Shown: piece after piece, positions 17,416-25,670 of the stretch
How the letters are laid out: each line of letters begins with the position of its first letter
Numbering within the stretch: the first letter of the stretch is position 1
Source of the DNA: Cetobacterium ceti
GTDB taxonomy: Bacteria; Fusobacteriota; Fusobacteriia; Fusobacteriales; Fusobacteriaceae
Assembly: GCF_900167275.1 (NCBI RefSeq)
Contig: NZ_FUWX01000004.1
Coordinates: forward strand, 330,204-394,203
DNA: 64,000 nucleotides
Reading direction: 5' to 3'
Position numbers and translations under genes: made by a program
Notes under the pieces: model-generated
The model's input: the letters and a program-made list of their open reading frames with translations, nothing else
Databases searched by the model: none
What the model was told of the DNA's origin: nothing

Positions 17416-17997
17416 TTAATAGTTTTCACAAAGAACTTCAAATTGTTCTTGTTTTTGTAAACAAGATGGACAAACTTTAGGAGCTTCTGTTCCTTCGTGA
17501 ACATATCCACAAATTCTACATTTCCATTGAGTTGGTTGTTCTTTTTTAAATACTAATTCTTTTTCAATATTTTCAGCTAATTTTTTATATCTAGCTTCGT
17601 GGTGTTTTTCAACTTGAGCAATTACATTAAATACTGCAGCTATTTGAGGGAATCCTTCTTCTTTAGCAGTTTGAGCAAATGATGGATATAAATCAAATCC
17701 TTCTTCATGTTCTCCAGCAGCAGCTTCTTTTAAGTTGTGTAAAGTATCACCTATAACTCCAGCAGGGTATGCAGCTGTAATTTCAACTTCTCCACCTTCT
17801 AAGAAAGAGAAAAATCTTTGAGCATGATAAAATTCATTTTCAGCAGTTTCCATAAAAATTCCTGCTATTTGTTGATATCCTTCTTCTCTAGCTTTTTCAG
17901 CCCATAATGTATAACGATTTCTAGCTTGTGCTTCTCCTGCAAATGAAGCTAGAAGATTTTTTTCTGTTTGTGTTCCTTTAATTGATTTATTATTCAT
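17416..17997 (-). CDS. rbr: Rubrerythrin
   Basis: 193 residues. An N-terminal ferritin-like di-iron domain carries 'FAGEAQARNRY' (near 15-25), 'ENEFYHA' and 'VEKHHEARY' ligand helices. A C-terminal rubredoxin domain has Cys160, Cys163, Cys176 and Cys179 (two CxxC pairs around 'GYVHEGTEAPKV'). Rubrerythrin reduces hydrogen peroxide to water in anaerobes, with electrons entering through the rubredoxin iron. It is single and appears to be a separate transcript. Confidence 0.97.
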   Translation of the reverse strand: MNNKSIKGTQTEKNLLASFAGEAQARNRYTLWAEKAREEGYQQIAGIFMETAENEFYHAQRFFSFLEGGEVEITAAYPAGVIGDTLHNLKEAAAGEHEEGFDLYPSFAQTAKEEGFPQIAAVFNVIAQVEKHHEARYKKLAENIEKELVFKKEQPTQWKCRICGYVHEGTEAPKVCPSCLQKQEQFEVLCENY

Positions 17998-18041
17998 TTA
18001 AAAGTCCTCCTTAAAAATATAGATATTTATTTTCGGTCCTT

Positions 18042-19319
18042 TTATTCTACGGAAGAAATTATAAAATTCTTTTTTTTATTTGCATTTTTTTCTTTTTTGT
18101 ACTGACACCAATTTTTACCCTCAACAATTCTAGCTACAAGCATTGCAGCCACAGTATCCCCTGTGGCATTTATCATAGTAGCAGGGGGATCAACTAAATA
18201 TCCTATGGTTGCAATAATAGGAAAAGCTTCAGGAGGGAATCCATATATATTAACAATTAACATCTCTCCTATTAATCCTCCTCCAGGAATACCTGACATA
18301 ACAACACCACCCATAATTGAAAGCAAAATAGCAGTTAAATATGTAGTTGTGCCTTCAAAGGGAATATTGAATATTCCAAAAAGAAATGAAATTTTTAAAA
18401 TAGAACTTAAACATGTACCATCCATATGAGCTGAAGCACCTATGGGAAGAACAATATTTCTAATATCCTCAGGAACTCCAATATTTTCAGCAGCTTTTAA
18501 ATTCACAGGAAGAGTGGCCATACTACTTTGAGTTGCAAGGGAAGTTAAAGCTGGGGCTAACAAATTTTTAAGAGAAAAAACTCCCTTTTTTCCCCCAGCA
18601 ATATATCCATAAATTGGAAATAAAATTATAAAGTATAAAAAGCAAAGAGGATAATAAATACCCATAGCTTTTCCATAAGCACCTAATAGATCTTTTCCAA
18701 AAACTCCAACTAGATTTGCAAAGTATGCTCCAAGACCAATGGGTGCATAAAACATAAAAATTCCAATCATTTTTAAAAATGCTTCAGAAAGAGCATTTAA
18801 TCCCTTGGTTATAATTTCTCCTTTTTCTCCAATTAAATTTATAGCAAAACCAAAGAAAATAGAAAATAAAATTAAAGGTAACATATTTTTCTTTTCTAAA
18901 AGATGATAAAAATCTGTAACTGTGAGAGCGGAAACAATTTGAGAACCAGCATCAAAGGGTTTTATAGTAGCAGTTGTATTAAAGATTAATTTAGCACCAC
19001 TTCCTGGTGGGAATATTTTAACAACGCAAATTATAATAATAGAAGCAATAAGTCCTGTTCCAATAAAAACAGAAAACAAACTAAATAAAATAGATTTTAA
19101 TCTTTTCATATTTCCCATGGATGAAATTGAAGATGAGATAGTTGTGAAAACTAAGGGTACCACAAGGGTAAACATTCCATTTATAAAAATATCTCCAAGG
19201 GGTTTAAAAATTTTAGCTTTATCTTTCATAGTTATTCCAAGAAAACTACCTAAAATAATTGATAATATAAGTACAAGTGGAAATTTATAAGAGTCAAAAA
19301 TATCCTTTCTTAATTTCAT
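18042..19319 (-). CDS. Dicarboxylate/amino acid:cation symporter (DAACS)
   Basis: 425 residues with eight membrane helices plus re-entrant loops typical of the GltP/GltT family. The serine-rich hairpin 'TSLATQSSMATLPV' (near 258-271), 'LPIGASAHMDGT' (near 292-303) and 'MSGIPGGGLIGEM' (near 340-352) are diagnostic. It imports glutamate, aspartate or C4 dicarboxylates (or serine/threonine in SstT relatives) with Na+ or H+. Glutamate uptake would suit an amino-acid fermenter, but the substrate is not readable. GGGAGG precedes the ATG. Confidence 0.93.
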   Translation of the reverse strand: MKLRKDIFDSYKFPLVLILSIILGSFLGITMKDKAKIFKPLGDIFINGMFTLVVPLVFTTISSSISSMGNMKRLKSILFSLFSVFIGTGLIASIIIICVVKIFPPGSGAKLIFNTTATIKPFDAGSQIVSALTVTDFYHLLEKKNMLPLILFSIFFGFAINLIGEKGEIITKGLNALSEAFLKMIGIFMFYAPIGLGAYFANLVGVFGKDLLGAYGKAMGIYYPLCFLYFIILFPIYGYIAGGKKGVFSLKNLLAPALTSLATQSSMATLPVNLKAAENIGVPEDIRNIVLPIGASAHMDGTCLSSILKISFLFGIFNIPFEGTTTYLTAILLSIMGGVVMSGIPGGGLIGEMLIVNIYGFPPEAFPIIATIGYLVDPPATMINATGDTVAAMLVARIVEGKNWCQYKKEKNANKKKNFIISSVE

Positions 19320-19443
19320 AATATCCTCCCAAATATTTATTTTATATTATAAGTTTAATTTAAAAAAATAGAATTATCTAGAAATCAATATAGAATTTTA
19401 TTTATTCCATAAAATATATAAATAAAATAGTATTTACTTGTAT

Positions 19444-19472
19444 TTGCTAAAAAAAATAAATTCATATATAAT
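19444..19472 (+). promoter_or_regulatory. Promoter of the WYL-domain gene
   Basis: TTGCTA (19444-19449), a 17-bp spacer and TATAAT (19467-19472). The -10 sits inside a small palindrome (ATTCATATATAATGAAT), a possible autoregulatory operator. Confidence 0.5.
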
Positions 19473-19499
19473 GAATTTATATGGAAAGGGGGATAAAAA

Positions 19500-20333
19500 A
19501 TGGAAAAAAAATTAAGAGTAACATTACCAAAACATATAGGGGAAATTATTGAAAGTGACACTGAGGAATTTAAAGTTACAAAAAATTTCCTATTTAATTA
19601 TATATTTGAAAATTTAAAAAATGAAAAATTAATTGAAGATTATGATAAGGATGGGGAAAAAACTGTTGTTCAATTTAATTTAAATAAAAAAAATAGAGAG
19701 AATTATTATGATTTTTTAGAAGAAAAAAATATTCAAATTGAAGCTAATTTTTTTAGAAGACTGTTTATGAAATATGGAAATTTTTCTAAGAAAAAAAGAG
19801 AAAGATTTATTTTTAAGGGAATAGTGGAAAGAGTTGAAATAGGAATTGAAGAGAAACGAAATATAAAAATAACTTTTATGGATGGGAAAGAAAAAAAAGT
19901 TGAACCATACTATATAGGAAGTTCAGAACTAGAAATAGCTAACTATATTTTTTCCTATGATTTAGATTCTGAAAAATTTAAAAATTATAGATTAAATAAT
20001 ATAAAATCTGTTTATGTAACTAGGGAAAAATTTAAAGAAAGAGAAAAAGCTTTTATTGAAAAGGTTAAAAATAATTTTGATCCATTTTTATCTGAGGGAA
20101 AAAAGATAAAGGTTAAATTAAGTGAAACAGGACAAAAAATGTTTAGGGATTTAAAAGTAAATAGACCTAAAGTTATAAAAAAAGATAAGGATGTATATGA
20201 ACTTCAATGTTCAGAGGAAAAGGCTAAAAGATATTTTACATATTTTTTAGATGAAGTGGAAATTTTAGAGCCCTTAGTTTTAAGAGAGTGGTTTAAAGAA
20301 AAATACAAAAAAGCAGTAGAGGTCTATAACTAG
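19500..20333 (+). CDS. WYL-domain protein, probable transcription regulator
   Basis: 277 residues. The N-terminus ('KLRVTLPKHIGEIIESDTE') could be a ribbon-helix-helix DNA-binding segment. The middle (about 105-180) matches a WYL domain: 'KGIVERVEIGIEEKRNIKITFMDG' (in part), 'VEPYYIG' and 'YRLNNIKSVYVT'. The end 'EPLVLREWFKEKYKKAVEVY' is a WCX-like extension. WYL proteins sense nucleic-acid or nucleotide ligands and often regulate stress or defence genes, but no defence operon lies nearby. The stop codon overlaps that of the convergent MATE gene by 4 nt. Confidence 0.75.
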   Translation: MEKKLRVTLPKHIGEIIESDTEEFKVTKNFLFNYIFENLKNEKLIEDYDKDGEKTVVQFNLNKKNRENYYDFLEEKNIQIEANFFRRLFMKYGNFSKKKRERFIFKGIVERVEIGIEEKRNIKITFMDGKEKKVEPYYIGSSELEIANYIFSYDLDSEKFKNYRLNNIKSVYVTREKFKEREKAFIEKVKNNFDPFLSEGKKIKVKLSETGQKMFRDLKVNRPKVIKKDKDVYELQCSEEKAKRYFTYFLDEVEILEPLVLREWFKEKYKKAVEVYN

Positions 20334-21670
20334 ACCTCTATATATCTCCATTTGCCTCTTTTAAATCTATAATAGGCTGCAAGACTTCTATAAATTAAGT
20401 CTATTGTCATAACAACCCAAGCTCCTATTAAACCAAAGGAAAAAACATATAAAAATAAGTATGTCAATGGAGTTCTAATTAAATACATTCCAATTGTTGT
20501 AATAAGTAAAACAGATCTTGTATCTCCTGCTCCTCTTAACACTCCACTAAAAACCATAGATGCAGCTAAGAAAGGCTGAGCTATAGAAACGATTTTTAAA
20601 GCCCTTGAAGCCAAAGGAAAAATATCCTTGTCGTTGGTAAACATAGATATTATAAGATGAGGAACAAAAAAGAAAAATAATCCAAAAATTGACATTACAA
20701 TCACTGCTAAAAGAGCATTTAATTTAGCCATATTTTCAGCACCATTATAATCTTTGTTTCCAATTCTTTGTCCTACTAGAGCAGTCCCTGCAACGGCAAA
20801 ACCAAAACCAATATTAAAGGAAAAAGATTCAGCAGTAAGAGCTATTTTATGAGCTGCATATTCTAAATTTCCAAGTTTAATTACCATGGTTTCAAATATA
20901 AGCATACCTATTCTAAAAAGAGATTGTTCCGCAGCAGAGGGAAGACCTACTTTTAAAATTCTTCGAGCCATTATTCTTTCATATTTTAAAGCAGAAAATT
21001 TAATACTTAACCAATATTTAGATGTGAAAAATGTAAGATACATATAAATAATAGTTACAGTTCCACGGGCTAAAGTTGTTGCAATTCCAGCTCCTAGAAT
21101 TCCCATATTTAAAGTAAATATAAAAATATAATTTAAAAGAATATTTAAAGTTACACTTAAAATATTTACAACCATAGGAATTTTAGCCTGACTGATGGCT
21201 CTATATCCATAGGCAAAAATAATATTTAAACATAACATAGGAAGCCCTAGGGAAACAGCATTGTAATAGCCAATACTATTTATCATATCTTCCTTAGTTC
21301 CAATTACAGTTAAAATAGTCTTTCCAAATAAAATAAAAATTATGGTTACAAATAAAGAAAGAGGAATACCTAGGAAAATACTTTGACCCATGGCACTTTT
21401 TCCCTCCTCTTGATTTTGAGAACCAAAGGCACGACTCATTATAGCCGTAGTACCTGTTCCTATGGCAAAAAACACAGTCATAATAGTCATCATAGGTGCA
21501 TTACCTAAACCTACGGAACTAATAGCTGTAGGACCTAGTCTTCCAACCATAACCATGTCAGAAAACCCAAGAAGAGTTTGAACGAAAAGGTCAGCAATAG
21601 TAGGAAAAGCAATAATAAAAATAGAGCGGAAATCATCTAAGTGACTCCGGTAAAATTGTTTAATGTTCAT
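20330..21670 (-). CDS. MATE-family multidrug/cation efflux protein
   Basis: 446 residues with twelve predicted membrane helices and the two-fold repeat of MATE proteins. Typical stretches are 'TIADLFVQTLLGFSDMVMVGRLG' (in part) near 25-46, 'IMSRAFGSQNQEE' near 79-91, 'ALVGQRIGNKDY' near 298-309 and 'GVLRGAGDTR' near 374-383. It exports drugs or metabolites with Na+ or H+; the substrate is unknown. A GGGGGAG SD precedes ATG 21670. Confidence 0.93.
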   Translation of the reverse strand: MNIKQFYRSHLDDFRSIFIIAFPTIADLFVQTLLGFSDMVMVGRLGPTAISSVGLGNAPMMTIMTVFFAIGTGTTAIMSRAFGSQNQEEGKSAMGQSIFLGIPLSLFVTIIFILFGKTILTVIGTKEDMINSIGYYNAVSLGLPMLCLNIIFAYGYRAISQAKIPMVVNILSVTLNILLNYIFIFTLNMGILGAGIATTLARGTVTIIYMYLTFFTSKYWLSIKFSALKYERIMARRILKVGLPSAAEQSLFRIGMLIFETMVIKLGNLEYAAHKIALTAESFSFNIGFGFAVAGTALVGQRIGNKDYNGAENMAKLNALLAVIVMSIFGLFFFFVPHLIISMFTNDKDIFPLASRALKIVSIAQPFLAASMVFSGVLRGAGDTRSVLLITTIGMYLIRTPLTYLFLYVFSFGLIGAWVVMTIDLIYRSLAAYYRFKRGKWRYIEV

Positions 21671-21723
21671 AAATTTCTCCCCCTAGAAAAATATATTTTA
21701 ACAATTATAACCAAAAAATAAAA

Positions 21724-21756
21724 AAAAGGCCAACTAATTTTAGCTGGCCAAAAAAA
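21724..21756 (-). terminator. Terminator of ssb
   Basis: GGCCAACTAA / TTAGCTGGCC, a stem with one mismatch and T-runs after it on the minus strand. The A/T symmetry may also let it act in the other direction. Confidence 0.75.
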
Positions 21757-21761
21757 TATTT

Positions 21762-22187
21762 TTAAAATGGAAATTCATCTTCGTCAAAACTGTTAGAATC
21801 AAAATTATCATTTGATTTTACAGGCTCTGGAGATGATTGTGGTTTTGAGTATGAAGGAGCACTATATGATGATGAATCTGATGAAGATTTGCTTTCAACA
21901 AATTCAATATTTTCTACTAAAACATCATAGGAAGTTCTTTTTTCTCCGTTCATTTCAAATCTATTCATTTGAAGTCTACCGTTAACAGCAACTTTCTTAC
22001 CTTTTCTTAAATATTCACCGATTAATTCAGCAGTTTTTCCAAAGGCAACACAGTTTATGAAGTCTGCCTCTCCTTTTTGAAATGGTCTATCTACAGCTAA
22101 GCTAAATCTAGAATAAGCCTTTCCACTTTGTCCAAACTTTAACTCAGGGTCTCTAGTTAGTCTACCGATTAAAACAACTAAGTTCAT
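21762..22187 (-). CDS. ssb: Single-stranded DNA-binding protein SSB
   Basis: 141 residues. An N-terminal OB fold ('MNLVVLIGRLTRDPELKFG', 'FINCVAFGKTAELIGEYLRKGKKV' in part, residues 1-105), a Ser/Pro-rich linker, and the acidic tip 'DEDEFPF' that recruits repair and replication proteins. It lies alone rather than between rpsF and rpsR, so it may be the housekeeping copy or a second paralogue. Confidence 0.96.
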   Translation of the reverse strand: MNLVVLIGRLTRDPELKFGQSGKAYSRFSLAVDRPFQKGEADFINCVAFGKTAELIGEYLRKGKKVAVNGRLQMNRFEMNGEKRTSYDVLVENIEFVESKSSSDSSSYSAPSYSKPQSSPEPVKSNDNFDSNSFDEDEFPF

Positions 22188-22224
22188 TAATCTCCCTCCT
22201 CTAATTTTTATCTATGTACATTAA

Positions 22225-22253
22225 ATTATACCAAAAAAACTAGAATATAGTAA
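22225..22253 (-). promoter_or_regulatory. Promoter of ssb
   Basis: On the minus strand: TTACTA (22253-22248), a 17-bp spacer and TATAAT (22230-22225), just upstream of the ssb SD and just past the thiY stop. It separates ssb from the TPP operon. Confidence 0.55.
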
Positions 22254-22255
22254 GT

Positions 22256-23248
22256 CTAATTTTCAAGATTAATAAAAAAATCATTTACTGGAAGTTTTTT
22301 ATCTATCATCCCTTGAGAATATAACCAATCTTCATTGGTTTCCCAAACCTCTTTAGTTTGAGTTAAAAATGGAGTTTTACTATTTTCCATCATAGGCATA
22401 AGCATTTGTAAACTTTTAGTTTCAACAGTTTTATTTAAAGGGAAACTATTTTTATCTTGATTTTCTAAGATTATATTTATAGATTCTTCAGGATGAGCCT
22501 TTGTATACTCAAAAGCTTTTTTAGATGCTCTTAAAAATTTTTGTAACATTTCCTTTTTATTTTTTATAGTTTCATCTGAAGCTATAAAAACACTTCCATA
22601 GTATTCAGGAATGCCATATTTTGTAGGTGCAAAGTAATTAATAGGAATATTTTTTTCTTCCATAACGGGAACTTCGTGATTGACAACACATCCAATAGTT
22701 CCATCAACTCTATTGGTAATCATAGAAGTTAAAAGATCAAATCCTACATCTACAAGTTCTATGGAATTAGGATCAATATTATTTGCTTTAGCTAGAGCTT
22801 TTACAACTTGTTCTGTATATTCATCACCAGAATATCCTATTTTTTTATTGGCTAAATCCTTAGGTCCTGTTATATTTTTATCCTTTAAAGAGATAATAAC
22901 ATTTGTAGAATTTTGTAAAACAGCACCAATAGACTTAACAGGAATATTTTCCTTTGTCCTTTTTAAAATAACATCATGCATATAATAAAAACCGATATCT
23001 GCTTTCCCAGCAGCAGTTAAAGCCATGGGGTCTGTGGTATTAGATGGAAGTCTCAAATGAACATTTAATCCCTCCTCCTTATAAAACCCCTTGGCCTGTC
23101 CCACATACATAAAACTATGAATTGCATTGGGATACCATTCAAGGATTACATTTACATCTTCTAATTTATTTTTCTTATTTTCTTTTTTCCCACAGGCAAC
23201 AAATAGACCTAATATTAAAATTAAAGTAATATATTTAAAAAATTTCAT
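22256..23248 (-). CDS. thiY: Thiamine-precursor ABC transporter binding lipoprotein (ThiY/NMT1-like)
   Basis: 330 residues from ATG 23248. A GGAGG SD lies 8 nt upstream and the stop of thiX overlaps this start as TAATG; the longer in-frame start at 23263 would precede the SD. A lipoprotein signal peptide has its lipobox cysteine at residue 19 ('LFVAC'). The body is an NMT1/THI5-like fold: 'VILEWYPNAIHSFMYVGQAKGFYKEEGL' (in part), 'PSNTTDPMALTAAGKADIGFYY' (in part) and 'KKIGYSGDEYTEQVV'. It is the last gene of the TPP-controlled operon and probably binds a thiamine pyrimidine such as HMP or formylaminopyrimidine (inferred from context). Confidence 0.9.
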   Translation of the reverse strand: MKFFKYITLILILGLFVACGKKENKKNKLEDVNVILEWYPNAIHSFMYVGQAKGFYKEEGLNVHLRLPSNTTDPMALTAAGKADIGFYYMHDVILKRTKENIPVKSIGAVLQNSTNVIISLKDKNITGPKDLANKKIGYSGDEYTEQVVKALAKANNIDPNSIELVDVGFDLLTSMITNRVDGTIGCVVNHEVPVMEEKNIPINYFAPTKYGIPEYYGSVFIASDETIKNKKEMLQKFLRASKKAFEYTKAHPEESINIILENQDKNSFPLNKTVETKSLQMLMPMMENSKTPFLTQTKEVWETNEDWLYSQGMIDKKLPVNDFFINLEN

Positions 23249-24000
23249 TATTGATTCCTCCAATGGACATATTTATTTTCAATAATATTTACAAGTGTAA
23301 CTAAAAGAGTTGCTAAAACAGAGATAATTATTATAGGTGCAAATACTCCAGCACCATTTAATTGAGTCATCATTCTTTTACTAAAATAACCAAGTCCCAT
23401 AGAAGATCCTAACCACTCTCCAATGGTAGCTCCAATTAAACTAAGAGGAAGAGCCATTTTTATAGATGAGATAAAGTATGGAATAGTAGATGGAACTTTA
23501 AGTTTAAAGAAAATATCTTTTTTGCTAGCTCTCATACTTTTGAAAAGTTCTAAATACTCTTTTTTTACAGATTTTAATCCCGTATGAACATTTATAGTTA
23601 TGGGAAAAAATATCATTAAAACTGCTACAATAACCTTGCTCCAAATAGAATATCCAAACCAAAGGATAAAAATAGGGGCAATGGCAGTTATAGGTAGTGT
23701 TTGAGATGTAACAACAACAGGATATAATATTTTTTCAAAGGTTTTGAACTCATCCATTAAAACGCCTAGACCTATTCCTAAAATAAGGGCTATTCCTAGG
23801 GAAATTACAGTTATAAGTAAAGTATATGGAAGATGAACTAAAAATAAACTATGAAAATTATTAAATATAAATTTAATAATAACCGTTGGCCAAGGGAGAA
23901 TGTACTCCTTTTTAATAAGAAATCGACCTATTATTTCCCAAATTACAATAATAGAACCTATTCCCACTAGAGAATATAAATTTTCCCTTTTTATTTTCAT
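23248..24000 (-). CDS. thiX: ABC transporter permease (ThiX-like)
   Basis: 250 residues with about six membrane helices. The EAA-type loop 'FKSMRASKKDIFFKLKVPSTIPY' (in part) is near 150-172, followed by 'LIGATIGEWLGSSMGLGYF' near 185-203, typical of the SsuC/TauC/ThiX permease group. It overlaps thiZ by 4 nt and thiY by 1 nt, so the three are coupled. Confidence 0.9.
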   Translation of the reverse strand: MKIKRENLYSLVGIGSIIVIWEIIGRFLIKKEYILPWPTVIIKFIFNNFHSLFLVHLPYTLLITVISLGIALILGIGLGVLMDEFKTFEKILYPVVVTSQTLPITAIAPIFILWFGYSIWSKVIVAVLMIFFPITINVHTGLKSVKKEYLELFKSMRASKKDIFFKLKVPSTIPYFISSIKMALPLSLIGATIGEWLGSSMGLGYFSKRMMTQLNGAGVFAPIIIISVLATLLVTLVNIIENKYVHWRNQ

Positions 24001-24689
24001 TTTTGACTACTCCTTATAATTTCTAAAATACTATTTTTCAAAAGCTCCCTATTGGAATATTCACTTACTTTAAAATGTATAAAGTCTTCTATGGGAGTAT
24101 TTTTAACAACTAAAATTTCATCTGAAAGAAATATAGCCTCTTCAACATCATGGGTAATTAAAATAGATGTTTTATTTAAAGAATCTAAAATATTTTTTAC
24201 CCATTCTCTAATTTCAATTTTACTAATGGCATCTAGAGCAGAAAAAGGTTCATCTAAAAGAAATATATCTGAATCTTTTATTAAAGTTCTAGCAAAGGCT
24301 ATTCTTTGTTTCATTCCTCCAGAAAGATTTTTAGGTAAATAGGATTTATAGTTTTCTAAATTTAATTTTTTTAAAAGTTCCAAGGCCTTTTCCTTATAAA
24401 CTTTTTTAGGTAATTTTTTTTCAACTTCCAAAGGTAAATAGATATTTTCAAGGGCAGTTCTCCAAGGAAGAAGGGAATCTCTTTGGGGCATATAGCTTAT
24501 GGGTAATTTAATTGGAGAGTCCCCTTGAAGACCAGCTAATATTTTAAGTAGGGTTGTTTTTCCACAACCACTACTTCCAAGAATTGATATAAATTTTCCC
24601 TTTTCCATGGAAAAATCTAAATTTTTTATAATATAATCCTTTGAATCTTCATATTTAAAGGATAAATTTTCAATATTAAAAAGTTTCAT
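23997..24689 (-). CDS. thiZ: ABC transporter ATPase (ThiZ-like)
   Basis: 230 residues: Walker A 'GSSGCGKTT' (near 38-46), Q-loop 'YMPQRDSLLPW', signature 'LSGGMKQR' and Walker B 'IFLLDEPFSALD', in the order of SsuB/TauB/ThiZ ATPases. It powers uptake through ThiX. It follows tenA by 2 nt in the TPP-controlled operon. Confidence 0.92.
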   Translation of the reverse strand: MKLFNIENLSFKYEDSKDYIIKNLDFSMEKGKFISILGSSGCGKTTLLKILAGLQGDSPIKLPISYMPQRDSLLPWRTALENIYLPLEVEKKLPKKVYKEKALELLKKLNLENYKSYLPKNLSGGMKQRIAFARTLIKDSDIFLLDEPFSALDAISKIEIREWVKNILDSLNKTSILITHDVEEAIFLSDEILVVKNTPIEDFIHFKVSEYSNRELLKNSILEIIRSSQK

Positions 24690-24691
24690 TT

Positions 24692-25351
24692 TTAAATCTC
24701 CATTTTATATGACATATCCCAGAACATATACTCATATTTACTTGTATTTATAAATAAATCCACAAGTTTTTCTTTTGTATCTTCACTTAAATTTTCACAA
24801 TATTTATCAGTTAAATCAAGTAGCCAATCATTCATTATTTTATAATCATCTCCTGAATAGGTATTTATCCAGTTTCCATAAAATTCATTTTCCTTAGCTC
24901 CAGGTATACTAGCTAAATGTAAACCAATTAAATAATAACTCCAACTACATGCTAAAAGAGCCACGGTAATTTCAGCCATTCCCCCTGTAAAAGCTTCAGC
25001 TAACATATATTTAGTATAGGATATGTTGGCAAGGGAAGCTTTGGTATTAGCAACTTCTTCTGAGGTAATATTTAATTTATTTACATAGTGTCTATGAGTT
25101 CCCATTTCTGAATTTAAAATTCCATCTAAAAGTTTCGAAAACTCTTGCATTGTATATTCATCTTTGGCCTTAACAACTCCTAGGGCAAAAACCTTAGCAT
25201 AATCTAAAAGGTAAATATAATCTTGAACTATATAAAATCTAAATTTTTCAACAGGTAAAGTTCCCTTACCAATTTCCTCAATAAATGGATGGGTGTAATA
25301 GGAATCCCAAATAGGTGTAACTCTTTCTAAAAGATAATCTGTAAATTTCAT
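24692..25351 (-). CDS. tenA: Aminopyrimidine aminohydrolase TenA (thiaminase II)
   Basis: 219 residues, the usual length. The active-site positions of Bacillus TenA are kept: Asp44, nucleophile Cys135 ('LLACSWSYY') and a Glu at 207 ('SKYEYMFWD'). TenA hydrolyses aminopyrimidines from degraded thiamine to HMP, which re-enters thiamine synthesis. As first gene behind a TPP riboswitch and beside ThiXYZ, it indicates a salvage route: import of a thiamine breakdown product, then hydrolysis. Confidence 0.95.
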   Translation of the reverse strand: MKFTDYLLERVTPIWDSYYTHPFIEEIGKGTLPVEKFRFYIVQDYIYLLDYAKVFALGVVKAKDEYTMQEFSKLLDGILNSEMGTHRHYVNKLNITSEEVANTKASLANISYTKYMLAEAFTGGMAEITVALLACSWSYYLIGLHLASIPGAKENEFYGNWINTYSGDDYKIMNDWLLDLTDKYCENLSEDTKEKLVDLFINTSKYEYMFWDMSYKMEI

Positions 25352-25383
25352 AATAACACTCCCTTTATATTAAATTTTGACAA

Positions 25384-25432
25384 TAAAAAAAAGATGATAC
25401 AAAATGGCCAATGCTTTTTATATCATCTTAAA
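25384..25432 (-). terminator. TPP-responsive intrinsic terminator
   Basis: On the minus strand AAGATGATA pairs with TATCATCTT across a ~21-nt loop, followed by a run of eight or nine T's. It sits between the TPP aptamer and tenA, so TPP binding probably ends transcription here. Confidence 0.8.
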
Positions 25433-25466
25433 ATATTAAAAACTATATTAAGAAAAAAAAGTATGA

Positions 25467-25548
25467 AGCCACTTCCCTTCGCTAGCATTACCTAGATCAG
25501 GTTCTAAGGGTATTTCTCAGCCTAATGTGGTTGGCACCCCTAGTAGCA
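25467..25548 (-). ncRNA. TPP riboswitch (THI element)
   Basis: The minus strand carries the conserved core: ACTAGGGGTGCC, AGGCTGAGAAATACCC, 'AACCTGATCTAGGTAATGC' and GCGAAGGGAAGTGG. It lies between a minus-strand promoter and an intrinsic terminator, upstream of tenA-thiZ-thiX-thiY. Confidence 0.95.
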
Positions 25549-25566
25549 CTATTTATCGTCAAGTTA

Positions 25567-25594
25567 AGTATAACAGAAAAATAGAAAAATTCAA
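25567..25594 (-). promoter_or_regulatory. Promoter of the tenA-thiZXY operon
   Basis: On the minus strand TTGAAT (25594-25589), a 16-bp spacer and TATACT (25572-25567), placing the start about 10 nt before the TPP aptamer. Confidence 0.6.
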
Positions 25595-25605
25595 CCATAA
25601 ATCAT

Positions 25606-25635
25606 TTTCCTAGTACTAAAAATCTATGGTATAAT
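25606..25635 (+). promoter_or_regulatory. Probable polA promoter
   Basis: A perfect TATAAT at 25630-25635, about 35 nt before the polA ATG, with only a weak -35 (TTTCCT, 25606-25611, 18-bp spacer). Confidence 0.4.
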
Positions 25636-25670
25636 ATATCGAATAATGAAAAGATTGGAGGAAGTTTATT

